From Maniola hyperantus (taxonomy: Eukaryota > Arthropoda > Insecta > Lepidoptera > Nymphalidae): a stretch of 64,000 nt of DNA. A program made the translations under genes and the position numbers. Below the pieces are notes generated by a model. It ran no database searches, was not told the DNA's origin, and saw only the letters and a list, made by a program, of their open reading frames with translations. Each line of letters begins with the position of its first letter. Position 1 is the first letter of the stretch. Where the stretch lies: positions 12,028,001 through 12,092,000 of the forward strand of contig NC_048538.1 in assembly GCF_902806685.2 (NCBI RefSeq), written 5' to 3'. Shown here piece by piece: positions 21,712-31,640 of the stretch.

Positions 21712-21927
21712 ACTAGATGATGCCCGCGACTTCGTTCACATGCACCTAAATAAGTTCGTAAAAATCCCGTGGGAACTCTTTGATTTTCCGGGATAAAAAG
21801 TAGCCTATGTCCTTCCCCGGGATGCAAGCTATCTTTGCACATAATTTCGTCAAAATCGGTTGAACGGATGCGCTGTGAAGCTAGCAGACAGACAGACACT
21901 CTTTCGCATCTATAATATTAGTATAGT
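21712..21927 (+). mobile_element. Family A element, complete
   Basis: ACTAGATGATGCCCGCGACT head, GGGAACTCTTTGATTTTCCG, CCTTCCCCGGGATGCAAGCT, TTCGTCAAAATCGGTTGAAC, short (GACA)n near 21884-21898 and TATAATATTAGTATAG end. Confidence 0.92.
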
Positions 21928-22145
21928 ATGGATTAAGATATTGTAATACTTAATATCTGAATATAGTTTTTCACATTTCATGCTCAGCTCATAATTATTA
22001 CGCTCTGTATTTGACAATCAATCTACTTAAATATGTCTTGTCAGCTACAAACATTATCTGAATGAAGCCATACGTTTACATACCCGCATGATATAAATTA
22101 TGAGCACTTGGAAATTAATTTTTCTTTACTAACTGGCTTGGATCG

Positions 22146-22421
22146 ATATCGGTAATAGTCTTGTGGTTAAGACATCAGCGTCCTAGCCGGAGGGTTCAGG
22201 ATTCGATCTCGGGTATGCACTTTTCCGAGTTATGTGGATTTTAAACAATTAAATATGAAAACACTCTGAGAAAACATGGATGCCTGAAAGTTCTTCATAA
22301 TGTTCTCAAAGGGAAGACTCACAATTTGCACTTGGCCAGCGTGGTAGACTGGCCAAACTCTTCTCATTCTGAGAGCAGACCCATGCTCAGCAGTCAGCCG
22401 GCGATGGGTCCATCATGATGT
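22146..22421 (+). mobile_element. SINE-1 copy, full length but diverged
   Basis: Starts with the tRNA-like head (CTTGTGGTTAAGACATCAGC as A-box side, GGATTCGATCTCGGG as B box), then TTTTCCGAGTTATGTGGATT, GGATGCCTGAAAGTTCTTCA, GCACTTGGCCAGCGTGGTAG and GTCAGCCGGCGATGGGT, with a reduced ATG tail. Confidence 0.88.
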
Positions 22422-22929
22422 ACCAACTTCATGAAGGATAAGATTCTCAATTTAATTTCCTTATACCTATAGCTTATTTCATCAGTTGTCACATCCATTA
22501 CTGGAAAAGGGATGTCTTTGTCTTCCCAGTATTATGTATACTGTTTCTGACACGTAATTTAAACTTTTCCTTTTATAAAAGAGGTATATCTTTTCTCCAC
22601 TGCTTCCCCGTGTAAATTTGGGTCAAGCTGGATTTAGTGGACTGATTTTGAAATGCGCAGGGTTTAAGTCTGGCGATCATATTATTATCCTGCCCAAGAC
22701 AAGAGTTAAGCTACCTACTAAATCCGATTTTGATTACTCCGAGACGTCTGTAACATGTGTAAATGGGTTACAACTTACAAGTAGGTTACAAATTACAGAG
22801 AAACACTGTAATGGGCATATTATACATGCTGGAAATGGTGTTCCACACAAAATGATAGAAATGTTTGTGTCAATCCCAAGTGACCCACCGAATATAACAA
22901 CTAGGAATTAAAATTGACACTTTATATAA
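22422..22929. other. Unassigned; contains a 97-codon open frame
   Basis: The open frame at 22618-22911 (plus) has no recognisable domain, signal peptide or membrane segment, and its length is not unusual for a window of this size. No recurring repeat block is seen here. Confidence 0.25.
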
Positions 22930-23290
22930 AATAGTCTTTATGTTGACAATATGATCACTAACATTTAGTTCCGAATACGCTCACGTGATGCTCACTGATG
23001 CTATCAGCGCCAAAATGGCGAAAATTACGTTGCTTCAACAACAGTAGGGCGATTTCGTAAAACCTGCATCAATCATTATTACAATCTCAATTGTTGTGAT
23101 TGGCTGAATTTATGGTATTCTTGTTGCAACAATGCATTGTAGCCAATAGTGAGCGAGCGTCAACCAATCAGAAGTGATTGCGATCGTGACATTGTAGCTA
23201 TCATTCTACCGCAATCGCGCAGCTGGTTTACAATCGCAAGTCCAGTGAACTTACCTACTTGATTAGTAAAGTCCAGTGGACACAAGGGCA
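22930..23290 (+). repeat. Family L repeat with an internal insert
   Basis: Shared blocks with 31375 and 41275: TTAGTTCCGAATACGCTCAC, ATCAGCGCCAAAATGGCGAA and TTGCTTCAACAACAG. Then about 180 bp (about 23047-23225) is absent from the other copies and holds CAATCATTATTACAATCTCA. The L sequence seems to resume at ATCGCAAGTCCAGTG. The insert may be a separate MITE. Confidence 0.7.
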
Positions 23291-23739
23291 GCGACGATAG
23301 AAATCTTATATTTTTCTGTGACAGCAGCGAACTCAAACCCAGGCCCGACCAAGTGCGGCGCGTGTCTTCCGTGTTTTGTTTTCAGTATACCAATTTCAAC
23401 GTTATGTTAAAGTACACAAAGCTGAGTTAAATATCAATAAGATTCAATATCATTTCAACTTTATGCGTCGGTTCATGTTCGGTTTTATGATTTTTGGTGA
23501 TCACACATTCAAATAACAATTTCATAATTTTATTTTGTTATAGAGGTATTAACTGAAAAAGATTTTAAACGATTAAACTATCGTGAATGATTTCCATTAT
23601 GGGTTCGAAACTAGTCGGGCTTACGTCGTAACCACGTAAGTTCAGCCGGGAAATTACATATTCATAAAAGAAAGATTTACGTTTAAGCTACATGTAGGTA
23701 CATTCATTGTTTTATTATGTGTCTACAATCAAAGGTTAG

Positions 23740-23830
23740 AACCGTGCCAGTGACAGCGCTCGCTCCTACCGCTGTTCACTACTTACTTATTATGTCAGCC
23801 TTTTATGAATCGGCTTATGTTCGACTAAAA
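23740..23830 (+). repeat. Family M repeat, copy 2
   Basis: CCGTGCCAGTGACAGCGCTC, then ATTATGTCAGCC and GAATCGGCTTATGTTCG. The closest partner is 26755. A short (ATT)n run follows at 23833-23850. Confidence 0.65.
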
Positions 23831-23872
23831 TAAAATTATTATTATTATTACTGGCTATTAGGTATAGGTGAA

Positions 23873-24045
23873 GAGCGGTGACAGCCAAGTGGTTTACCCT
23901 TCAGCCATTCAGGAGGTTGGGGGTTCGATCTCGGGCACGCACATCTAACTTTTCGGAGTTATGTGCGTTTAAAGTTATTAAATATCACTTGCTGTAACTG
24001 CGATGTAAAACATAGTGAGGAAACCTGCATGCCTAAAAGTTCTCC
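23873..24045 (+). mobile_element. SINE-1 copy, 3' truncated
   Basis: tRNA-like head with a clear B box (GGGGTTCGATCTCGGGCACG), then TAACTTTTCGGAGTTATGTG, GAGGAAACCTGCATGCC and AGTTCTCCAC, where it stops. An RTE fragment follows about 27 bp downstream. Confidence 0.87.
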
Positions 24046-24071
24046 ACTATTAATAAATTCTAACTCGAATT

Positions 24072-24190
24072 GTAAATTAGCCTGTACTGTCCCACGTCTA
24101 TTCAAAGGCCTCCCTCCGATCCTTCCACCATTTCCTATTCCGTGCCTCTTCAGGCCACGTAACTGCAAACTTATCGAATTCATCACTATA
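24072..24190 (-). pseudogene. RTE-type LINE ORF2 C-terminal remnant, second subfamily
   Basis: The minus strand reads DKFAVTWPEEARNRKWWKDR then REAF, one stop, TWDSTG. This corresponds to the WPEEAQDR..W..GEAFAQQWD end that I know from RTE-like lepidopteran LINEs, a different subfamily from 20705. The frame upstream is cut by the MITE at 24191. Confidence 0.75.
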
Positions 24191-24608
24191 TTAAGGCGAG
24201 TCACCGAGGCGGGCAGCGTGGCTTTAAAGTAAACCGCTTGGCAACGTTCAAATTCTGTGTTTCAAACGTTAAATTTGAATTTAATAAATTATAGAAGTCC
24301 TGTTGAAAACCAAAATTTAGCAGGTTCTCTGTAGTACCTAAAAACAAATATTTCCATATAAAAATTATTTGCCAAGTCAGAAATTTTAGAATTAAATAAT
24401 TCGTTTTAGACTTTTATTGCGGCTTATTTCAAGATTTTATATGATCGAGTGAAGTACTTCCTATTGTGTATCAAAGTAGCACATTCTATAGACAATGTCT
24501 TTAGGTATATTGTATATTTTTAGCAAGGCCATTATTTAATAGTAAATACCTAAAAAATTTGATCTAGCAAACTAGTTTTTTCCGCTTAGCCTCGGTGACT
24601 CGCCTTAA
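24191..24608. mobile_element. MITE with perfect TIRs and TTAA target duplication
   Basis: The left end TTAA+GGCGAGTCACCGAGGC (24191-24210) is matched exactly by GCCTCGGTGACTCGCC+TTAA (24589-24608). So the element proper is 24195-24604 (410 bp) with 16-bp perfect TIRs flanked by TTAA on both sides. TTAA duplication is the hallmark of piggyBac-type insertion. The AT-rich interior shows no coding frame, so it is non-autonomous. It lies at the broken edge of an RTE remnant. The TIR start GGCG differs from the CCC start usual in piggyBac, so the superfamily is inferred from the TTAA only. Confidence 0.9.
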
Positions 24609-25279
24609 TAAATTACCTACAAAATATTTACCTACCGATCTAATTTAGTTCCGATAAATAATTCAATCCGCCAATTTTATCAAGCAAATAGTTTAGGTAG
24701 GTATATTATGCTGAGTGAACATAAACAAGTCCACACATAGAATCCATCTGTCAACACAAACATAATAATGAACAATGGCGTACGGACGATTGGCGTGACT
24801 ACTGCGGCTTTAGCGAATTGATTGTCTACCGGATGGTTTGTAACTTTGTACCTAAAAACTATTTTTGTTGTTTGATATAATACGGTCGGTCACCACAATG
24901 TTAATTTGCGGAAATTGTTTTTGCATAATATTTTTATAACAATAGTACCATTTTTTCATGGTGGGACCACATGGAGCGGTTTATCGTTCCCTGATCTGAT
25001 TAATGAAGTGATCTTCATGACCACCTTCGTTACTATCCTCACTACGGTACCGTATACGAAAGTTGATACGCCGATGTGGCTGACACGTCGCGTCGGCCTG
25101 AGTTTTGCGTCCTGATTGGGAAAAAGATCAAAATATAGGCCCACTTTCAGTTAAACAAGCCTACTCAACTCAACTCGGCTGGGCTGTGGGCAGCATCCCG
25201 GAAGTTTCGAGCTGTCTTCTCATCCAAAATTCCTATATGCTTGAATACCAAAATCTTCGAAAAGTGCGTGTTGCCAGTG
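24609..25279. other. Unassigned sequence
   Basis: 24950-25140 is GC-balanced and open on both strands for 62-69 codons, without a recognisable domain and without a second copy in the window. No repeat is identified in the rest. Confidence 0.25.
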
Positions 25280-25505
25280 ATGACATAATAGGCTACTTGA
25301 CTCATATCTAATTTCGTCCAATAAATGATTATTTATTATAGTATTTTGCTTAAGACAACGAAATATATCAATAACAATTATTTAAAACGCAGGATGGATA
25401 TATAAATCCAATTTAAAAAAATACAGTTTTTATTTTTATTTGAAACTCAGAAAACGCTGTCAGCCATGATGTGACGTCATTAAATATGTAAACAAACAAA
25501 TGTCA
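25280..25505 (-). repeat. Family W repeat, left inverted partner
   Basis: Its reverse complement matches 26083-26300: TTGTTTACA...ATGACGTCA, ATGGC(C/T)GACAG.GTTTTC, and at the far end GTCAA(C/G)TAGCCTATTATG. The two are about 580 bp apart in opposite orientation. Confidence 0.7.
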
Positions 25506-25527
25506 TCCCTATAGACTAACGTAGTAT

Positions 25528-25756
25528 CCATATATATAAAATTTCAAGTCCTCCTGACTAACTTATATATCAACGCACAGCCTAAACATCTAAACAGCTG
25601 GTCCTAGATACATGAAATTTGGTGGATGTGTTCTTTGTAGGTAAAGAGAAGGTATCCACTAGGAAAGGATTTTTTGAAATTCCATCCCTGAGTGGGTTAA
25701 ATGGGGGTTTGAAATTTATGAAGTCCACGCGGGCGAAGTCACGAGTATAAGCTAGT
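25528..25756 (-). mobile_element. Family D variant
   Basis: It ends with CGGGCGAAGTCACGAGTATA and AAGCTAGT and has TATCAACGCACAGCC and GGGGGTTTGAAATTTATG. The middle (ACATGAAATTTGGTGGATGT) differs from other D copies and the (GACT)n is reduced to CCTGACTAAC, so it is a subfamily. Confidence 0.82.
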
Positions 25757-26082
25757 CTTTATATATTTCTAAAAACTCATAGTAAACGTAAAAAATTATC
25801 GTTTTCTCTTTATAAATTGAATAAGTTATTAAGTAAGACTTACAACAAACTGATCTTTGCAAAAATAAATTTGGGTTGAAGTCTTTGTCATATAGGATCC
25901 CTTTAAGCAAGTCTTCGCGTGTTACGTATATTTATTTCACTGGGCACTCTAATCCACAACTTTCCTGTGGTCTTTATCGATGCGTTTATACATTCTCGGA
26001 TGATACAATAACGATAATTACTATATTTTTCATGTAGACTAGTATAGAAGTCATGTTTATTAAACTTTGGGAGGTTATGCTG

Positions 26083-26300
26083 TTGTTTACAAATGCATGA
26101 CGTCAGAGCACAGATAATCTATCGGCCAAACATGGCCGACAGTGTTTTCACCTGTCTATGAAAAATATATTTTTAAATTAAAGTTTTGCGGTTTTTGGGG
26201 CGCAAAAAAATATAGTGTTAATTTTTTTGATCTAATAGGACAAATATTAACCATTTAAGACCTACTTAAAAAAAGTGTCAACTAGCCTATTATGGATCCG
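26083..26300 (+). repeat. Family W repeat, right inverted partner
   Basis: TTGTTTACAAATGCATGACG, AACATGGCCGACAGTGTTTT and GTCAACTAGCCTATTATGG mark the copy. Better preserved than its partner at 25280. No frame is present. Confidence 0.7.
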
Positions 26301-26389
26301 AAACATTGTCGCTAACTATGAGCCTCATAAAAAAGCTCAGAGTAAGTCAGCCGGTGATGGAAAGCTATATTTGGAGTTTCTTTAAGTGA

Positions 26390-26640
26390 ACAAATCAGAA
26401 TCAGAAACAGTGTAACCGACATAGCTCAACGAGTTAGCAATAGGCAGGGATGTTGGGGTCCCGAAGTGCTAGAATGGTAATCTCGCAGCGGAAAGCGCAA
26501 CGTCGGAAGACTTTCCACTAGGTAGACAGACGACATCACACGAGTCACATGGAGTCACTGGGTTCAAGACCGGTGCACGATCGTGGCATGTGAAAGTCAC
26601 TAAAAGAGACCTATGTCCAACAGTAGACATCTATTGGTTG
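26390..26640 (+). pseudogene. RTE-type LINE ORF2 C-terminal remnant
   Basis: Readable pieces in shifting frames: VTDIAQRVSN, CWGPEVLEW, a GKRNVGR segment, TDDITRV, and the DNA block ATGTCCAACAGTAGACATCT that in intact copies encodes the terminal VQQW region. It includes several stops and shifts. Confidence 0.78.
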
Positions 26641-26754
26641 ACAATCATGATGAATTGTATGTAAACAAATTCCACGAATCACCCCATTGTCATATCCACA
26701 GCTACTACATTAGCTTCCAACACATTAAGTTGTATATCAGACTATCACCCACTA

Positions 26755-26850
26755 CATCGTGCCAGTGACAGCGCTCGTTTGAACAGCATTATTCACCATT
26801 ATGTCCGCGATTACATACGAATTCTACGAATCGGTCTATTTACGTTTAAT
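26755..26850 (+). repeat. Family M repeat, copy 3
   Basis: TCGTGCCAGTGACAGCGCTC, CACCATTATGTCCGC and ACGAATCGGTCTATTTACG, in the same order as 23740. Confidence 0.65.
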
Positions 26851-26952
26851 CAGCTTAATTCTAATTCAGTAGCGATTAAAACCTAACTTTTACCAAACAG
26901 ATTAAAGTTCCTAGATGCGAATATTTAGATCTTTAGAATATCATCTATAGAA

Positions 26953-27178
26953 TCATCATCAGCCTGTGGACATCCACTGCTGGACAAAGGCCTTCCCTAA
27001 AGACCGCCACCACATCCGCTCCTCAGCCTTGCTCATCCAGTCACTTCTTGACAGCCTCTTTACATTGTCAGTCCATTGTGCTGGAGGGCGTCCCACACTA
27101 CGCTTAGGTTTAGGTACACAGCCTCCACTCCAGAATACGTTTACCCCACCGGTTATCGATTCTGCGACACACTATAGC
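26953..27178 (-). pseudogene. RTE-type LINE 3' end remnant
   Basis: On plus it reads ATCCACTGCTGGACAAAGGC, CATCCAGTCACTTCTTGACA, GAGGGCGTCCCACACTACG and TTACCCCACCGGTTATCGAT, the antisense of the C-terminal coding end seen in the other copies. It is cut by the family G MITE at 27183. Confidence 0.75.
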
Positions 27179-27182
27179 CCAC

Positions 27183-27331
27183 GACAGATTGAGATGGCAA
27201 ACAGGGTATGATGACTGATAAGGCGGGGGGACGCCCCGAACACACATACGTCACCCGCGCTCGCCCGCACCGAGTTAGCGCGGGAGTTTTGCGGGTGTGC
27301 GGGGAGCTCCTTTCCCGATTGCCATCTCGAA
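27183..27331. mobile_element. Family G GC-rich foldback MITE
   Basis: GATTGAGATGGCAAACAGGG at the left, GGCGGGGGGACGCCCCGAAC within, and CCCGATTGCCATCTCGAAAA at the right. It abuts the RTE remnant, which suggests insertion into it. Confidence 0.86.
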
Positions 27332-28474
27332 AACCTTTCAAAAGTACATTCACAATCAATTGCGACATCATTGCGTATAATAACATCACTTCACTTTATG
27401 TGCATAATTCACTCGGGCACATCCACAATGGTACATGGACAGTGGCACACAACCACGCATATTAATCAGCTATTTCAATGGCTCTAATTAGGTCTCTAAC
27501 TGACAGGGACTGTAAGCGGTGTACTTTCTACATTATAAATAAGGGGACGTCCACATTGGAATGATATTATTATACCCTTTTAAATACAAATCCAAAAGTG
27601 CCGATGCTTTGACCCCCTTTGACTGCTAGGCCACGGTTCCCTTCATCCTCAGTGCCGAAATTTCTGGTATATTTATGGTAGTCTAAGCCAATAATATTCA
27701 ATGCCATTTAGTGCCTCGAAGTGTACAAACTCTATAATAAAATAATACTGTTTAACAGGATCCAGTACTTTTCAGTTCATATAAAATCAGGCTGGCAGAT
27801 TGAACTGGGGTCCAACTGTAAGTATGGGTAACTTAGTATTACCGTTCCTGCAGCAATAAACGTATATCTCAGTATTTTTACCTACCTCTTTATTAAATTT
27901 GCTTAGCTGGTTTTTTCTTTATTTTATTTTAATAGAAATGAAAAACGCACCCAATTAGATATGACATTAGGAAATTTTGAATGTTGGATCTACATTACAT
28001 TCAGGAAACACAGAAACCCTGTTTACAAACTACCAAGACCTACTTAAAACTTTACATTGGCTCTCAAACTACTTAAGTACTTAGACATCCAATGCAGCAA
28101 AGTATGTATAATTTCAAACAATAATTTGGTGCTCATCAGCAACGAGTTCAATAGAATTTCAATATATGTTACAAATGAGTAAAAATAAAAAATGCGTTAG
28201 CAAATATCACAGTGACCCAGCTACTCCTACTGAAACCACGTCTAACAATACATACTCCTCATTTTCGTTACGAGCGAATTTCGTTTTTAATTACAGGAAC
28301 TCTCGAAAACAACTAGCTCGGCATGTTCGACTGCGACAGCATAGCTCGTAATCACAACACTTCACTAGCAAGATTCTCTCGAGTGCTTCCGAAACGGAGC
28401 AATGCCAGATAGAGTGCATATTAATCAGGAATTTCAATAGCACCCAAGTTATGTTGCTCAGTGCTAAAATCTGT
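27332..28474. other. Mostly unassigned; one weak duplicated block
   Basis: 27350-27430 shares TGCGAC.(T/A)CATTG and GTGCAT(A/T)ATTCACTC blocks with 28866-28945 in the same direction. GCATATTAATCAG..ATTTCAAT occurs at 27458 and 28418. The rest is AT-rich, with no gene seen. Confidence 0.35.
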
Positions 28475-28600
28475 ATTTTTAGGGTTTTGTATCTCCAGAG
28501 TAAAAAAGGAACCTTTATAGAATCACTTCGTTGTCTGTCACGGCAATCAAAACCTAGGTAGGTACTTCCCGTTGACCTAGAATCATGAAATTTAAATTCA
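28475..28600 (-). mobile_element. Family B element, terminal fragment
   Basis: TTTTTAGGGTTTTGTATCTC, GAACCTTTATAGAATCACTT, a residual TTGTCTGTC and CCGTTGACCTAGAATCATGA. The array is nearly lost, and the copy stops after AAATTTAAATTC. Confidence 0.8.
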
Positions 28601-28633
28601 CTGTTGAATTCAATCGCTAACTTTTCTCTGATA

Positions 28634-28706
28634 ACTGATCATCATTATGATCGCCAGCTCTCAGAATAAGAAAGGGTTTTTGTCTCACCAAGTGCGGATT
28701 AGCTGA
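28634..28706 (-). mobile_element. SINE-1 fragment, tail side
   Basis: CATCATTATGATCGCCAGC, CTCTCAGAATAAGAAAGGGT and AAGTGCGGATTAGCTGACA. A heavily 5'-truncated copy with a small internal deletion. Confidence 0.75.
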
Positions 28707-29070
28707 CAATAGTATAAATATCCCAATTTTTTGTATAAATTATTTGGATTAATTAATAGTAATTCTAAACTGCATAAAATTAATTTAAAAAAGTGTTTTA
28801 TTAAAACAAGAGCCGAACGTATTTTATTTTTTAATTAACAGAGCTTTCAAAAGGCTCGGCACTGGAGTGCGACGACATTGTTTATAATCATGTCACTGCA
28901 CTCCACAGTCCACGTGCATTATTCACTCAGTCGAGTCTACAATCGAAGATCAGAGAGATAAATGACAGATTTACGCGAACGCACATGTTACGTTAGTTTA
29001 CTTGAATAGTTTCACTAGGGCCACTTTGTTTTTTAAGTAAACTCAAGCGCTACTTTATGTAAATCTATCA
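28707..29070. other. Unassigned, weak duplicated block at 28866
   Basis: See the partner near 27350. The remainder is AT-rich with no recognisable element. Confidence 0.3.
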
Positions 29071-29250
29071 TTTTTTTTAAAGAATATTAGCCAAGTTTAT
29101 CATGTTGACTAATATTCCCTTTTCCCCTCCAATTAAGCGTAAAGCTTGCGCTAGGAGTAGGTACGACAATAGTGCAACGGGTGGGGTTTAAACCGGCGAC
29201 CATTCGGTTTTCAGTCCACTCCTTTAACCGTTGAGCTATCGAGGCTCTAT
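29071..29250 (-). mobile_element. SINE-2 copy, tRNA-derived
   Basis: The minus strand starts GAGCCTCGATAGCTCAACGG, with the B box complement GGTTTAAACC at 29185-29194. Downstream are GTACCTACTCCTAGCGCAAG and GGAGGGGAAAAGGGAATATT. GAATATTAG/CTAATATTC can pair as a stem near the 3' end, as in the copy at 18105. Its internal promoter boxes look intact, but it is most likely inert. Confidence 0.9.
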
Positions 29251-30280
29251 CTTGAGTGAATAGCCTGGCTATATGTGCGGAGCGGAAGTGAGTTGAACAT
29301 ATTATATTGAACATATATTGTGTTGAATAATCTGATTGAAACGTTTAACTCGTCTTCGCTCTGCTCTGCTTCAGTTGACAAATTTTGAAGACAGATTCAA
29401 CTCTCATCACAAGTTTTAACTCATAGTAAAGATCACCTACGTTACCGCCATTTATATGACCGATCAAGATGTTAAAATAAAGTTTTTATTCAAGTTACGA
29501 AATAAAATTAAGATATTTAAGTAGATTAGAAGTAGAACCATTCACTGTTCAAATATTTTAGTTTTTTGCAAGCCAATATATAAAAAGACTTAATTTATCA
29601 TACCTTTTTTTCTTGTTTTACATGGTTCCTACTCATACGAAAATTTATACTTTCATGTATAGGTATAGGTTCATGTTTCGTGTATAGTAGTTGCACTAAA
29701 AATCAGTTGAATTAATCAAAACCGAGGTATTTCATCAGTCCAAATCAAGATGAAAACTGATTCAAAATACGACATAGGACTAGGTGCGGGAAAAGCAGAA
29801 GTTGTAAGTGTGAAACTATTCAGTTAAGTTCTTAGAAGTACGTCGCCGTACTTGATTACGTGCGTGTTTGGCGAGCAAAACTCGCTTTAATTAGAAAAGT
29901 ATAGTTAAGTGGTTTTACTGAAAATAACTTATTACTAAACTGTAATAGGTAAAGGCTCCGGTACACATTGGCCCAATGCGTTGTGCTAGTGCTCGACACG
30001 AACGCCTCAAACAGCTGTTTCCAAATTGCACTAAGATCTCTTTGATGTGTGTACAATGCACATGTTTGTATAAAAGTCCAGAGGCTGACCGCTCGCGGTA
30101 TCTATGCCAAGTGACCCTGTACATGTTCGCCAACTGCACTGACTGATCGTGTTAGACAAAGCAAAAGGCCCTTTAGGTCACATTATACCATGATCGTAAA
30201 TTGATTAGACGATCTATCTTAAAATAAACACTAACACTATTGCACGAACTCATTGACCTATTTTTCACAGGTCACACATC
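29251..30280. other. Unassigned sequence
   Basis: 29940-30150 is GC-balanced (GGCCCAATGCGTTGTGCTAG, CTGACCGCTCGCGGTATC) and carries overlapping short minus-strand frames, without any recognisable domain. No copy elsewhere in the window. Confidence 0.25.
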
Positions 30281-30543
30281 TTTTTAGGGTTCCGTACCCG
30301 AAGCGGTACCCAACAGGACCCTAAAAAGAAGAGATCCGTCCGTCTATCTGTCAGTGGGCTGTATCTCGTAAACCGTAATAGGTAGATAGTTGAAATTTTC
30401 ACAGATTGTGTATTTCTATTGCCGCTATAACAACAAATAACAAGAATTTCAAAATGAACGCCATTAAAATTAAAAAAAAGTTTCATTGCTTGTACGATGA
30501 TACTTTCGTGTGCGAGTCCGACTCGTACTTGCCTGATTTTTTA
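30281..30543 (-). mobile_element. Family B-like element, second subfamily
   Basis: It has the B termini (TTTTTAGGGTTCCGTACCCG at the left, GTGCGAGTCCGACTCGTACT at the right) but a different body: TCCGTCCGTCTATCTGTCAG, GGCTGTATCTCGTAAACCGT, GTTGAAATTTTCACAGATTG and TGCCGCTATAACAACAAATA. I know this body as a separate common lepidopteran repeat sharing B ends. Confidence 0.85.
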
Positions 30544-31374
30544 ATGTAGAGTAAAATGTTCACAAGAGACCATCTGTACAGTTTGTCTCTATAGATGTAT
30601 TTACAAATAAGGAAAGGGCAATTGTGACCATTTTCTTTTATTGATATTGGCTCTGCCCTTAGGGCCCATTTTAACCTTCTGCCAAACACTAGCTGTTCCC
30701 ATGACTGTATCCAGTGTTCACGTGGATTCAGCGTTATTTTAGGATCCTGTTGGAATTTTTCAAAATCATTTCATAGTGCACGTCACGGAACAAAAAAAAC
30801 AGGTGCACGTCTACATTACAGATAGAATCTAAATGCAAAATTTCAATGTCAAAACACTTAGCGCATATTTTTTAATGTCAGGCATTTTAAGGTAATAAAA
30901 AAGCAGTAAATACTTAACATTTGAAAAAAGAAATTCTTTCTTGAACGAACGCGAACTTTCTTTCAAGAAAATTCATCATACATAAAACTATAAAGTACAC
31001 TCTTTAAACATTATCAGGCAGCTCGTTTGAACAATTAATTAAAGTTGAATTCCAAAAAAATCTTCACAAATAGTAAGTGGGTATATTCTGAAAGTACACT
31101 GTGCCATAAGGTTTATGAGGAGACGCATTCAAAGACGGTCTCATTTTTTTAAGAGCATCAAAGTGGCAAGTGCAGTAATAAGCCCGTAGCACAAAGTCGC
31201 GGCATAATGTAGAAAGACATTAGCCATACAAACAGCTCTGTCATCTATTAGGGTCTGAGTGGTGTCAGAGGCAACGCCAGCGTTATGTCTAATTAATAAG
31301 CATAAAGCTCTCTTTCATCTCGTTCTGAAATCGTAGCACTGAAATGGACATACAGTTACGCTGGAAGAGGAGTG
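30544..31374. other. AT-rich stretch, nothing recognised
   Basis: No recurring block, inverted repeat or convincing frame. Confidence 0.35.
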
Positions 31375-31640
31375 ACATATAAAATGACAGCTATTTTTGT
31401 GCCGATTTGACGCGCCTCACCGACCATACCGGGGATTAATATTGAAACTTTAAATTAAAATGTCAAATGGTCATCGTATTGACAATATGTTGACAGATAT
31501 CAATATCAATATTTAGTTCCGAGTACGCTCACATGACTATCAGCTATCAGCGTTAAAATGGCGAAAATCAATTTGCTACAAAAACAGATCAGCAATCGCA
31601 GGTCTAGCGTATTTGAATTAGTAGAGTTCAGTGATTCGTA
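31375..31640 (+). repeat. Family L repeat, uninterrupted copy
   Basis: TGACAGCTATTTTTGTGCCG, CGCGCCTCACCGACC, TTTAGTTCCGAGTACGCTCA and AAAATGGCGAAAATCAATTT in order; ends near GAGTTCAGTGATTCG. It defines where the extra block in the copy at 22930 sits. Confidence 0.75.

Noticed and set aside
22618..22911. 97-codon open frame as a gene
   Set aside because: No known motif, no supporting splice or start context, and the length is within what chance gives in this much sequence.
23963..24232. Overlapping plus and minus frames of 80-90 codons
   Set aside because: They lie across a SINE-1 copy, an RTE remnant and the TTAA MITE end.
20705..27178. An intact LINE reverse transcriptase
   Set aside because: All RTE-like pieces are C-terminal remnants with stops and shifts. 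None contains the RT catalytic core or the endonuclease.
29170..29250. Possible tRNA gene at SINE-2 head
   Set aside because: Same reason: a shared non-tRNA body follows both copies, and the acceptor stem does not pair.
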